Positions 1 through 8,072 of a DNA stretch of 64,000 bases are shown piece after piece. This DNA comes from Oryzobacter telluris (GTDB lineage Bacteria > Actinomycetota > Actinomycetes > Actinomycetales > Dermatophilaceae): contig NZ_CP170723.1 of NCBI RefSeq assembly GCF_043099285.1, forward strand, positions 558,001 to 622,000, written 5' to 3'. The position numbers were made by a program, and so were the translations under genes. Numbering within the stretch: position 1 is the first letter of the stretch; each line of letters begins with the position of its first letter. The notes under the pieces were generated by a model, which saw only the letters and a list, made by a program, of their open reading frames with translations, was not told where the DNA came from and did not search any database.

Positions 1-145
1 GGTCATCTGCGGCCACCGGGTGGAGGAGATCGAGGACCCGCTGATGCAGCGGATCAGGTACATGGACAAGCTCGTCGACGAGGTCGCGCGCGGCAAGAAG
101 ATGTCCACGATCCTCCGCAGCGCTCCCGCCCCCGCCGACGCCTGA
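1..145 (+). CDS. C-terminal fragment of an unidentified protein
   Basis: An open reading frame enters from the left edge (codons in phase with base 2) and ends at TGA 143-145, giving 47 visible residues. They are mostly helical and charged (EEIEDPLMQRIRYMDKLVDE, then a Lys-rich stretch and an Ala/Pro tail). I do not recognise the family. A downstream gap of about 170 bases separates it from the next gene on the same strand. Codon use is normal for the window, so the frame is probably real, but its function cannot be given from this fragment. Confidence 0.6.
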   Translation, partial: VICGHRVEEIEDPLMQRIRYMDKLVDEVARGKKMSTILRSAPAPADA

Positions 146-314
146 GCCGGCCCCGTCGGCGCTGTCCGGGCGGCCTCCCCAGGTCGCCCGGTCGGCCGAA
201 CGGCGTGGCACGAGGTCCGAACGGTCCCGGCGTTCGGATGGCACGTGACCAGCCGTACTGCGAGACTTCCTTCCTCAAAGGGTTGCGGGGGACGCGATCA
301 GCGGAGGCTTGAAG

Positions 315-2615
315 GTGGGGACACGGTTCCACGCGACACTGCGTGCTGCGCTGGTGTGGGGCATGGCTCCGCTGCTGGTCGTCTACGTCGTCGGTCTGGC
401 GCTGCACGGTGACGGCTTCGAGCCCTTCGTCGACGGCTGGCTCGGGACGATGACCCAGTGCGTTCCCGCCCTCCTGTGCTGGGTCGCTGCGGCACGGGTC
501 GGGTTCCGGCGCGCGGAGGTCGTCCTGGGGGCTGCTGCGGTCACGTCGTACTCCGCCGGGAACGCCTACTACGTCACGTCACTCGCCGGGGCGGACTCCC
601 TGCCCTTCCCGTCGCCCGCGGACTATGCGTACCTGATGTTCTACCCCCTGCTGCTCGGCGCGCTGGCGATGGCCGTGCGCCGGGGCACGCGGCGGCTGGC
701 GTCCTCAGTGTGGCTGGACTGTGCGGTCGGGTCGCTCGGCGCGGCTTCCCTCCTGGCGGTCGTGCTCGGCTCGGTGGTGGACTCGGCCCTGGCGGGCAGC
801 TGGTCGCTGGCCACGGTCGTGGCGGTGGCCTACCCCCTGGTCGACCTGTTCCTCGTGGCTGCCGTCGCCGGGATCGCCGTGCTGCGCGGCGTGCTCGTGG
901 GGTACCGGTGGGGTCCGCTCATCGTGGGCCTGCTCGTCTTCAGCGGGTCGGACGTCATCTACGCGCTCCGGGTGCTCGACGACACCTACGCCGTCGGCAC
1001 GCCGCTCGACGCCGGGTGGGCCATCGGCCTCACCGCCATCGCCGTGTGGGTCGACGGCGCGGCGCGCCGTGAGGTCTCGGAACCCCGGACCTCGTCCCCC
1101 GTGGCCGGTGCCACGGCCCTGGTCCTGACGGGCCTCGCCACGGTCGCCGGGCTCGGCGTGCTGGTCCTGGGGACCCGGGCGCGCGTGCCCGTGCTCGCGG
1201 TCGTCCTGGCCGGGGCGACCCTGGTGGTTGCGGCCGGCCGCACGCAGGTCGCGTTCCGCCAGCTCCTGCGGATGGCCGATCTCCGGCGCGATGCCACCAC
1301 CGACCACCTCACCGGTCTCCCGAACCGTCGGGCCCTCTACGCCCAGGCCGACGCGCGGATGGTCGACGGTGGCGACCGGCCGCTGGCGCTGCTCCTGCTC
1401 GACCTCGACCGGTTCAAGGAGGTGAACGACAGCCTCGGGCACCACATCGGGGACCAGATGCTGGTCCAGGTGGGCGGCCGTCTGAGCGAACGGCTGCGCC
1501 CCGCTGACCTGCTCGTGCGCCTCGGTGGGGACGAGTTCGCGGTGCTGCTCGACGACGTGGACCCGGACGAGGCCGCCGCCGCCGCCACGGCGCTGTGCGA
1601 GACGCTGGCAGTTCCGTTCTGCCTGGAGGACATCCCGGTCCACAGCTCGGTGAGCATCGGCATCGCGGTCTTCCCCGCCGACGGTCGCGACCTCGGCACC
1701 CTGCTGCGCAGGGCCGACGTCGCGATGTACCGGGCGAAGGCGACCGGCACCGGTCACCACGCCTACGGGGCCACCGAGGACACCGAAATCTCGACCCGCC
1801 TGCGCACCCTCGAGGAGCTGCGCACCGCGATGGCGAACGACGAGCTGGTCCTGCACTACCAGCCCCAGGTCCAGCTGGGCACCGGTCACGTCGCGGGTGT
1901 CGAGGCGCTCGTGCGCTGGAACCACCCCACGCGCGGCCTCCTGTACCCCGACGCATTCCTCACCCTGGTCGAGGACGCGGGGCTGATGAGGGCAATGACC
2001 CGTGTGGTCCTGGAGGCCGCCCTGGACCAGGCCGCACGCTGGCGGGCCGACGGTCGACACCTCCACGTCGCCGTGAACCTGTCGGCCAGCTCGATGATCG
2101 ACGCCTCACTGCCCGACGAGGTCTCCGGGATGCTGGGCGCACGGGGCCTGACCGCGGACGCCCTGCAGCTGGAGATCACCGAGGAGTTCCTCATGGCCGA
2201 CCGGGACCGGGCGCGCAGCATCCTGAGCCGGCTGCGCCACAGCGGTGTGCAGATCGCGATCGACGACTTCGGCATCGGGTACAGCTCGCTGTCCTACCTG
2301 CGCGACCTGCCCATCGACGAGCTCAAGCTGGACCGCTCCTTCATCCGACCGATGGGCGAGGACTCGCGCGCCGCCGCGCTCGTCGCGTCCACCATCGACC
2401 TGGCGCACAGCCTGGGCCTCCGCATGGTCGCGGAAGGGGTGGAGACCGATGTCGCGTACCGCGAGCTCGCCCGCCTCGGGTGTGACCTCGCGCAGGGCTA
2501 CGCCATCGCCCGTCCGGTCCCGGCGGACGAGCTCGGCGCCTGGCTCGATGCCCGGACCGCAGCCGGCGGGACCGCTGACCTGGGTCGGCTTCCGGCGTCG
2601 GCGGCCATCGACTGA
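315..2615 (+). CDS. membrane GGDEF-EAL cyclic-di-GMP protein
   Basis: Bifunctional cyclic-di-GMP turnover protein, about 766 residues. The first third is a multi-helix membrane region (roughly residues 10-320). A GGDEF domain follows, with GGDEF intact at residues 404-408 and an RPAD inhibitory site five residues before it. A C-terminal EAL domain carries EAL at 530-532, DDFG from residue 650, and the later KLDRSF and VAEGVET motifs. Both the cyclase and phosphodiesterase motifs look complete, so either or both activities are possible. I chose GTG 315 because GGAGG at 303-307 lies 7 bases upstream. The TTG at 309 sits almost on that ribosome site and is unlikely. The gene converges on the amidohydrolase, with 21 bases between stops. 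Confidence 0.93.
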   Translation: MGTRFHATLRAALVWGMAPLLVVYVVGLALHGDGFEPFVDGWLGTMTQCVPALLCWVAAARVGFRRAEVVLGAAAVTSYSAGNAYYVTSLAGADSLPFPSPADYAYLMFYPLLLGALAMAVRRGTRRLASSVWLDCAVGSLGAASLLAVVLGSVVDSALAGSWSLATVVAVAYPLVDLFLVAAVAGIAVLRGVLVGYRWGPLIVGLLVFSGSDVIYALRVLDDTYAVGTPLDAGWAIGLTAIAVWVDGAARREVSEPRTSSPVAGATALVLTGLATVAGLGVLVLGTRARVPVLAVVLAGATLVVAAGRTQVAFRQLLRMADLRRDATTDHLTGLPNRRALYAQADARMVDGGDRPLALLLLDLDRFKEVNDSLGHHIGDQMLVQVGGRLSERLRPADLLVRLGGDEFAVLLDDVDPDEAAAAATALCETLAVPFCLEDIPVHSSVSIGIAVFPADGRDLGTLLRRADVAMYRAKATGTGHHAYGATEDTEISTRLRTLEELRTAMANDELVLHYQPQVQLGTGHVAGVEALVRWNHPTRGLLYPDAFLTLVEDAGLMRAMTRVVLEAALDQAARWRADGRHLHVAVNLSASSMIDASLPDEVSGMLGARGLTADALQLEITEEFLMADRDRARSILSRLRHSGVQIAIDDFGIGYSSLSYLRDLPIDELKLDRSFIRPMGEDSRAAALVASTIDLAHSLGLRMVAEGVETDVAYRELARLGCDLAQGYAIARPVPADELGAWLDARTAAGGTADLGRLPASAAID

Positions 2616-2636
2616 GAGGTCGCCGGACCGGGCCGC

Positions 2637-3947
2637 TCAGCACAGCGCGGGCTCGCCGCAGTACTCCGCCCGCCCGCCGACCAGCGTGACCAGCGCGCGG
2701 ACGTCGAGCAGCGAGTCCACCGGCACGGCCGTCGGGTCGTCCGTGAGGACCACGAGGTCGGCGTACTTCCCGCGCGTCACCGTGCCCTTGACGCCCTCCT
2801 CGAAGGTGCCGTACGCGGCGTCCACGGTGAACAGCCGCAGCGCCTGCTCCACCGTGAGGGTCTGGGCCAGCTGCCAGTCCTCCGGGGGGCGGCCGGAGTA
2901 GCTGGCGCGCGTCATCGCCTGGTGGACGGCCTCGAGGGCCGACCCGTGCGGCGGACCCGTGGGCGACCCGATGAGGTCGAGCACCTGCCAGGGCATGTCG
3001 GTGCCGCCGATGGTGCGCACGCCGCTGTCCACGATGTCGCGGTACCGGGTGATCCACCGCGTCTCGCCGGTGGCCACGAGGGCCGGGAAGCCCGGCTCCT
3101 TCGCCATGTCACCGGGGATCCCCGGCTGGATCGACGCGATGACGCCCAGGGCCCGCATCCTGGCCAGCTGGTCGTCGCGCAGCTGGACGACGTGCTCCAC
3201 CCGGTGGCGGGCGTCGGGGTCCGGCGCCGCGGCCCGGGCGTGCTCCACCGCCGCCAGGACCTGGTCGTGGCCGAGCGCGCTCACCGTGTGCGCCGCCACC
3301 TGCCAGCCGTGGCGCTGCGCGGTGAGCACGTACTCGTCGAGGTCCGACTGCACCCAGTGGTAGTCCGTGCCCCACTCGTGGTCGACGAACAGCTTGATGC
3401 CGGCGAGCCGCAGGTGGGCGCTGTAGGCGTGGTGCGGCTCGTACGCGAGGTACCAGCTGCCGTACGTGTCGTCGCCGAAGTTCACCGGGAGGTAAGCGTT
3501 GACCCGCAGCGGGAGCCGACCCTCGGCATCCATGGACCGCAGCTGGGTCAGGCGGTCCTCGTCGACGAAGCTCTCGGTGATGCTCGTCCACCCGTTGCGC
3601 AGGGCGGCGGCCACCGCGGTGTCGGCGGTGTGGCCCACGCGTGCACTGTCGCCGATCCAGTGCGCGTGCGAGTCGATGAAGCCGGGCATGACCGTGCGCC
3701 CACCGAGGTCGATCACGCGCGTCGAGCGCCGCCGCAGCGCGAGGACCTCGGCGTCGTCCCCGACCGCGAGGACGCGTCCCTGGGCGACGGCGACGGCCTG
3801 CGCCCGCGGCCGGTCGTCGTCCATCGTGAGGACGACCCCGTGGTGGTAGATCAGCTCCGGTGCCGGGGGGCTCGCGTCGGAGTGCGGCAGCAGGAGGACA
3901 GCCGCACACCCGACCAGAGCCGCACCGTGGCGCCACGACAGCCGCAC
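2637..3947 (-). CDS. amidohydrolase family protein (YtcJ-like), probably exported
   Basis: Metal-dependent hydrolase of the amidohydrolase superfamily, 436 residues. Visible family signs are the GFIDSHAHW metal motif near residue 90, AAHTVSALGHD, HRVEHVV and GGTDMPW in the barrel, and the closing strand that carries ADLVVL. The last two are usual in the YtcJ/imidazolonepropionase-like branch. The first 25 residues are basic then hydrophobic and look like a signal peptide or anchor, which is unusual for this branch. A Cys at residue 14 follows too short a hydrophobic run for a convincing lipobox. The substrate cannot be told. The start is GTG. It lies 66 bases downstream of the dehydrogenase gene on the same strand and may be co-transcribed. 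Confidence 0.8.
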   Translation of the reverse strand: MRLSWRHGAALVGCAAVLLLPHSDASPPAPELIYHHGVVLTMDDDRPRAQAVAVAQGRVLAVGDDAEVLALRRRSTRVIDLGGRTVMPGFIDSHAHWIGDSARVGHTADTAVAAALRNGWTSITESFVDEDRLTQLRSMDAEGRLPLRVNAYLPVNFGDDTYGSWYLAYEPHHAYSAHLRLAGIKLFVDHEWGTDYHWVQSDLDEYVLTAQRHGWQVAAHTVSALGHDQVLAAVEHARAAAPDPDARHRVEHVVQLRDDQLARMRALGVIASIQPGIPGDMAKEPGFPALVATGETRWITRYRDIVDSGVRTIGGTDMPWQVLDLIGSPTGPPHGSALEAVHQAMTRASYSGRPPEDWQLAQTLTVEQALRLFTVDAAYGTFEEGVKGTVTRGKYADLVVLTDDPTAVPVDSLLDVRALVTLVGGRAEYCGEPALC

Positions 3948-4013
3948 GTCCGCATCGTCCCACCGGGCACCGGGCGGCGCCCAGACCCTGCCGCCGTCAT
4001 CCGGCCGCGGGGA

Positions 4014-5168
4014 TCACGTCCGGACGGGGTGGGGGTGCTCGGGGACCCGGTCCTGGAAGGTGAGGATGGCGGGGTTGCGGATGACGCCCTCGCGGATCTC
4101 GATGGCGCGGCTGATGGTGGGGTCGGCGTCCCATGCCGCGCCCCCGCCCATCACGGTGCCCAGGAACGGCAGGATCGCCTCGCTGTTCTCCCAGGTCGCC
4201 GAGCGCCACAGGTGGCTCGGGCTGTGGTCGACGGCGTAGTAGGTCACCCCGTGGCCCACCGTGAAGGTCGGGTCGCCGAAGGTCGTCGGTCGGGCCCAGG
4301 AGAAGCCCATCCCCTCGTCGCACGAGACGTCGACGACGAGGGTGTCGGCCGCGAGGGCGGTGAGGTCGTCCTCGGTCATGAACACCAGGGGCGCGTCGGT
4401 GTCCTGCAGCACGCAGTTGACGATGACGTCGTGCTCGCCGAGGAAGTCGGCGATGGGGACCCGGCCCTCGGGAGTCACGGCGTGGCTGACCCGCGTGGCG
4501 GAGTCGCAGCTGTCGAAGTGCACGATGCGGGCCGAGTGGATGGGTGACGCGACGGCCGCCACGTCGCGGCTCGTGAGGATGTCGACGTCTCGGATCCCCA
4601 GCGCGGCCAGGGCCGTCACGGCGCCGCGGGCGGTGGCGCCGAAGCCGATGACGACCGCGCTCAGCTTGGGTCCGTAGTCCCCCGTGGAGCCCTGGAGCTG
4701 GAGGGCGTGCAGCACCGAGGAGTACCCGGCCAGCTCGTTGTTCTTGTGGAACACGTGCAGCCCGAACGAGCCGTCCCGGTTCCAGTGGTTCATGGCCTCG
4801 AAGGCGATGAGGGTGAGCCGCTCGTCGATGGCCCGCTGGGTCAGGGCGGCGTCCTGGACGCAGTGCGGCCAGCCCCAGAGGACCTGCCCGGCGGCCAGCT
4901 CCATGACGTCCTCGAGGAGCGGCTTGGGCTGGAGCACGACGTCGCAGCGCTCGATGATCTGCTCGTGGCTCAGCAGCCCACCGACGCGTGGCGCGAGCTC
5001 GGCGTCGGACACCCCGAACGGCTCGCCGTAGCCGTGCTCGAGGTGGATCCGGGAGCGCAGGTCCTCGGGGACCCGCTCGAGGTGTGCCGGGTGCAGGGCC
5101 AGCCGTCGCTCGTTCTCCTTGCGGGAGCTGGCCATGATGCCGAGGGTGAGGAGGGGGCTGCTGGTCAC
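4014..5168 (-). CDS. alanine dehydrogenase / N5-(carboxyethyl)ornithine synthase-like oxidoreductase
   Basis: NAD(P)-dependent dehydrogenase of the alanine dehydrogenase/PNT family, 384 residues. The N-terminal half opens with LTLGIMASSRKENERRLALH, the substrate-binding start of this family. A Rossmann site (VIGFGATARGAV) lies in the middle. The overall pattern is closest in my memory to N5-(carboxyethyl)ornithine synthases, which reductively join pyruvate to an amino acid. Ordinary alanine dehydrogenase or a saccharopine-type enzyme cannot be excluded. The reading frame stays open to 5231, but GTG 5168 is preferred because GAAGGG lies six bases upstream and the family motif starts right after it. 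The tRNA operon terminator lies upstream. Confidence 0.72.
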   Translation of the reverse strand: MTSSPLLTLGIMASSRKENERRLALHPAHLERVPEDLRSRIHLEHGYGEPFGVSDAELAPRVGGLLSHEQIIERCDVVLQPKPLLEDVMELAAGQVLWGWPHCVQDAALTQRAIDERLTLIAFEAMNHWNRDGSFGLHVFHKNNELAGYSSVLHALQLQGSTGDYGPKLSAVVIGFGATARGAVTALAALGIRDVDILTSRDVAAVASPIHSARIVHFDSCDSATRVSHAVTPEGRVPIADFLGEHDVIVNCVLQDTDAPLVFMTEDDLTALAADTLVVDVSCDEGMGFSWARPTTFGDPTFTVGHGVTYYAVDHSPSHLWRSATWENSEAILPFLGTVMGGGAAWDADPTISRAIEIREGVIRNPAILTFQDRVPEHPHPVRT

Positions 5169-5280
5169 GGGGTGCCCTTCAGGGCTCACGGTGCTCGTCG
5201 GCGGGGGTTGTGCCCCCGCCGTCCTGAACACTTGCTCCCCCCATCCTGCGCCGCGGGTGCGCAGAACGGAAAACGCGACG

Positions 5281-5305
5281 AGCCGCGACCCGGTGGGTCG
5301 CGGCT
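5281..5305 (-). terminator. terminator of the tRNA operon
   Basis: An 11-base-pair perfect stem (5281-5291 with 5295-5305) with a three-base loop lies just after tRNA-Phe in the transcribed direction. On the minus strand it is followed within a few bases by a TTTT run. This is the form of a Rho-independent terminator for the Glu-Asp-Phe tRNA transcript. Confidence 0.8.
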
Positions 5306-5313
5306 CTGGGTGC

Positions 5314-5390
5314 TGGTGGCCAGGGGCGGGGTCGAACCGCCGACCTTCCGATTTTCAGTCGGACGCTCGTACCAACTGAGCTACCTGGCC
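5314..5390 (-). tRNA. tRNA-Phe (GAA)
   Basis: Folds as a standard cloverleaf. The acceptor stem is GGCCAGG/CCTGGCC, the D-arm begins GCTC, the anticodon stem TCCGA/TCGGA holds loop CTGAAAA (anticodon GAA), and the T-arm has TTCGACC. The 3' CCA is encoded at 5314-5316. It is the last of three co-directional tRNAs. Confidence 0.97.
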
Positions 5391-5436
5391 GTACCTTGCA
5401 GAAAGGACCGGACGAACCGGCCCTTCCGTGAAGGAG

Positions 5437-5510
5437 CGACCCCGACGGGACTCGAACCCGCGACCTCCGCCGTGACAGGGCGGCGCGCTAACCAACTGCG
5501 CTACGGGGCC
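5437..5510 (-). tRNA. tRNA-Asp (GTC)
   Basis: Cloverleaf with acceptor GGCCCCG/CGGGGTC and anticodon loop CTGTCAC (anticodon GTC) between CCGCC and GGCGG. The T-loop is TTCGAGT and the discriminator base is G. CCA is not encoded, unlike in the neighbouring tRNA-Phe. Confidence 0.97.
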
Positions 5511-5533
5511 TTGGTGTGACTCAAGACCATGCG

Positions 5534-5606
5534 TATCCCCAACGGGATTCGAACCCGTGCTACCGCCGTGAAAGGGCGGGGTCCTGGGCCGCTAGACGAT
5601 GGGGAC
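5534..5606 (-). tRNA. tRNA-Glu (TTC)
   Basis: Cloverleaf with acceptor GTCCCCA/TGGGGAT (G-U at the first pair, as is usual for actinobacterial tRNA-Glu), anticodon loop CTTTCAC (anticodon TTC) and T-loop TTCGAAT. CCA is not encoded. It is the first tRNA of the Glu-Asp-Phe transcript. I could not pick out a clear promoter in the 120 bases upstream. Confidence 0.96.
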
Positions 5607-5726
5607 CCGACTCTCGTCAGACCTTCCCGTCAGCAGTCCGGCGTTCGGATCCGTCGAGGACTCCGAAAGCATAGGGGACGATCGCGTGCCCGCCAAAACC
5701 GGGTCCGCACCCGTCGGTGGGGGCCC

Positions 5727-6158
5727 TCAACCGAGCCGCCGGAACGCGTCCCGGACCAGGGCGACGGCCTCGGTCTCGGGCAGTCCGGAGGCCCGGGCCG
5801 CCCTCGCGTAGTCGGCGGCGGCCAGCCGCAGGGCCGGGTCCGGACCGCCCGCGGGCGCCCCGCCACCTCCCTCCGCGGTCGCGGCGGACGCGCCGTCGGG
5901 GGAGACGACCGTGCCCAGCCGGCGCCGGGTGAGGACCAGCCCCGCGGCCTCCAGCTCGCGGTACGCGCGGGCCACGGTGTTCACGGCGAGGCCGAGCTCC
6001 TCGGCCAGCGCCCTGATCGTCGGCAGCTTGGCCCCCGCGGCCAGCCGCCCGTCACCGACCGCCTCGGCGAGCTGGCGGCGGACCTGCTCGAAGGGGGCCT
6101 CGGAGGACGTGGGGTCCACCCGCAGGAGCCCGTCCATCGCGATGACGAAGCGCGCCAC
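5727..6158 (-). CDS. GntR-family regulator, YtrA-like
   Basis: Transcription factor of 143 residues. A winged-helix GntR domain fills residues about 15-85; the core LPTIRALAEELGLAVNTVARAYRELE is the YtrA-type recognition helix region, with VSPDG after the wing. Only a short C-terminal tail follows, so there is no effector-binding domain. This is typical of the YtrA subfamily, which usually represses its own operon. It starts with GTG three bases after the stop of the PHP gene and is probably translationally coupled to it. The run SDR - PHP - GntR looks like one operon. Confidence 0.88.
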   Translation of the reverse strand: MARFVIAMDGLLRVDPTSSEAPFEQVRRQLAEAVGDGRLAAGAKLPTIRALAEELGLAVNTVARAYRELEAAGLVLTRRRLGTVVSPDGASAATAEGGGGAPAGGPDPALRLAAADYARAARASGLPETEAVALVRDAFRRLG

Positions 6159-6161
6159 CGC

Positions 6162-7217
6162 TCAGCGCCCCGGGTTCGCCCACGCGAGGACGCGGTCGGC
6201 GTCCCACGTGGTGACGATGCGGTCCCACGGCACCCCGAGGCGCTCGGCGCGCTCGCAGCCGTAGGCCTTCATGTCGAGCTGGCCGGGGGCGTGGGCGTCG
6301 GAGTCGACCGAGAACAGGCAGCCGATCTCCAGGGCCAGCTCGATGAGCTCGTCCGGGGGGTCGCAGCGTTCGGGGCGGCTGTTGATCTCGACGGCCGTGT
6401 CGTGCTCGGCGCAGGCCTCGAAGACGGCGCGGGCGTCGAAGTCGCTCTGCGGGCGCGTCCCCCGTGAGCCCTCGACGAGCCGCCCGGTGCAGTGCCCGAG
6501 GACGTTGACCCGCGGGTTGGAGACGGCCGCGACCATGCGGGTCGTCATCGGCCCGGCGTTCATCCGCAGCTTGCTGTGGACCGACGCGGTGACGAGGTCC
6601 AGCTTGGCCAGCATCGGGTCGGTCTGGTCGAGGCCGCCGTCGTCGAGGATGTCGACCTCGATTCCCTTGAGCAGCCGGAACCGTTGTCCCAGAGTGCGGT
6701 TCAGGGCCTCGATGATGCCGAGCTGCTGGGTGAGGCGCTCGACCGTCAGCCCGTTGGCCACCCTCAGCTGGGGGCTGTGGTCGGTGAGGACGATCCAGTC
6801 GTGGCCCAGCTCGATGGCGGTGAGCACCATCTCGTCGATCGGGCTGCCGCCGTCGCTCCAGTCGCTGTGCAGGTGGCAGTCCCCGCGCAGGGCGGCGTAG
6901 AGGTCCGCGCCCCCGTCGACCAGCGGACCGCCCGACTTCTCCTGCAGCGAGGCGAGGTAGGCCGGGACCTCGCCGCGCACCGCCTCCTCGACGACGCCGC
7001 TCGTCGACTTCCCGATGCCCGGGATCTCCTGCAGCGTCCCCGCCTCGGCGCGCTCGCGGACCTCGGCGGCGTCGACGCCCTTGAGCGTCTTCACGGCGTT
7101 GCGGAACGCCTCCACCCGGTAGGTGCCGGCGCGGGTGCGCTCGAGGAGGAAGGCGACGCGGCGCAGCGCCTCGATGGGGTGGACGGGGGCCTCGAGCGGC
7201 TCGAGCAGCGCGACCAT
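6162..7217 (-). CDS. PHP-domain phosphoesterase with N-terminal helix-hairpin-helix (PolX-like)
   Basis: Protein of 351 residues joining two parts seen in bacterial PolX enzymes. Residues about 10-80 resemble the 8-kDa helix-hairpin-helix lyase region (GTYRVEAFRNAVKTLKG, IPGIGKS). Residues about 108-340 form a PHP domain with the metal motifs CHLHSDWSDG, LTDHS, GIEVDIL, ASVHS, LGHC and VDSDAHA. The polymerase palm is absent, so this is a stand-alone hydrolase, perhaps acting in DNA repair or on phosphorylated metabolites. Its ATG shares one base with the TGA of the dehydrogenase gene, a sign of coupled translation. Confidence 0.88.
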   Translation of the reverse strand: MVALLEPLEAPVHPIEALRRVAFLLERTRAGTYRVEAFRNAVKTLKGVDAAEVRERAEAGTLQEIPGIGKSTSGVVEEAVRGEVPAYLASLQEKSGGPLVDGGADLYAALRGDCHLHSDWSDGGSPIDEMVLTAIELGHDWIVLTDHSPQLRVANGLTVERLTQQLGIIEALNRTLGQRFRLLKGIEVDILDDGGLDQTDPMLAKLDLVTASVHSKLRMNAGPMTTRMVAAVSNPRVNVLGHCTGRLVEGSRGTRPQSDFDARAVFEACAEHDTAVEINSRPERCDPPDELIELALEIGCLFSVDSDAHAPGQLDMKAYGCERAERLGVPWDRIVTTWDADRVLAWANPGR

Positions 7218-8053
7218 CAGAGCCCGAACTGCTGCTTCATCATCCGGTCCCAGACGCGGTCGCCGCCGAGCGTGCGGGCCACCACCATCGCCTTCGCGGC
7301 GGGGGTGAGGAGGTAGCGCGTCTGCGGCCGGTCGGCCTCCACCGCCTTGACGACGACCTGGGCGACGCTCTCCGAGGAGACCGACATGAGCCTGTTGTCG
7401 TAGGCCTCGTTGTTGGCCCGGTGGACCGAGGCGCGCATCTCGGCGTACGGCGAGCCCTCACTGCCGCCGAGGCCGTCCGAGCTGCTCGCCGTCCCGACGA
7501 ACCCGCTTCTCGTGACGCCGGGTTCGATGACCACGACCTCGACGCCGAAAGGCTTGACCTCGATGCGCAGGGCGTCGGTCAGCGCCTCGACCGCGTACTT
7601 CGTCGCGTGGTAGTAGCCGCCCATCGGGAAGGTGAAGCGCCCACCCATCGACCCGATGTTGATGATGCGGCCCGACCCCGCGGACCGCATCGAGGGCAGG
7701 ACGAGCTGGCACATCCGGGCCAGGCCGAAGACGTTGGTCTCGAACATCGCGCGGACCTTGTCGATCTCGACCTCCTCGACCGCGCCGTACTCGCCGTAGC
7801 CGGCGTTGTTGACGAGCGTGCCGACCCTCCCGTGCTCCGCGACGACCTCGGCGACCGCCGCCGCCATGGAGGACTCGTCGGTGACGTCGAGGGCCGTGGT
7901 GCGGGCGCCCTTCGCCGCGAGGTCGGCGAGGGTCTCGGGGCGGCGGGCGGTGGCCCAGACCGTGTGGCCGCCGGCGAGGAGCGCCTCGACCGTGGCCTTC
8001 CCGATGCCGGACGAGCAGCCGGTGACGAGGACCGGGTCGTGGGTGGTGCTCAT
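7217..8053 (-). CDS. short-chain dehydrogenase/reductase
   Basis: Classical SDR oxidoreductase of 278 residues. The coenzyme motif TGCSSGIG is at residues about 11-18, NNAG is in the middle, and the catalytic Tyr and Lys are in YYHATKY. An Arg pair after the second strand suggests NADP preference. Substrate unknown. ATG 8053 is supported by AGGAG at a normal distance. It heads the SDR-PHP-GntR operon and lies 19 bases after the aminotransferase stop. Confidence 0.9.
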   Translation of the reverse strand: MSTTHDPVLVTGCSSGIGKATVEALLAGGHTVWATARRPETLADLAAKGARTTALDVTDESSMAAAVAEVVAEHGRVGTLVNNAGYGEYGAVEEVEIDKVRAMFETNVFGLARMCQLVLPSMRSAGSGRIINIGSMGGRFTFPMGGYYHATKYAVEALTDALRIEVKPFGVEVVVIEPGVTRSGFVGTASSSDGLGGSEGSPYAEMRASVHRANNEAYDNRLMSVSSESVAQVVVKAVEADRPQTRYLLTPAAKAMVVARTLGGDRVWDRMMKQQFGL

Positions 8054-8072
8054 GGCTGTCTCCTGACGGTGC

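Noticed and set aside
2922..4547. 541-codon plus-strand open frame
   Set aside because: Antisense to the amidohydrolase and the dehydrogenase genes; it spans both and their gap, and shows no family pattern.
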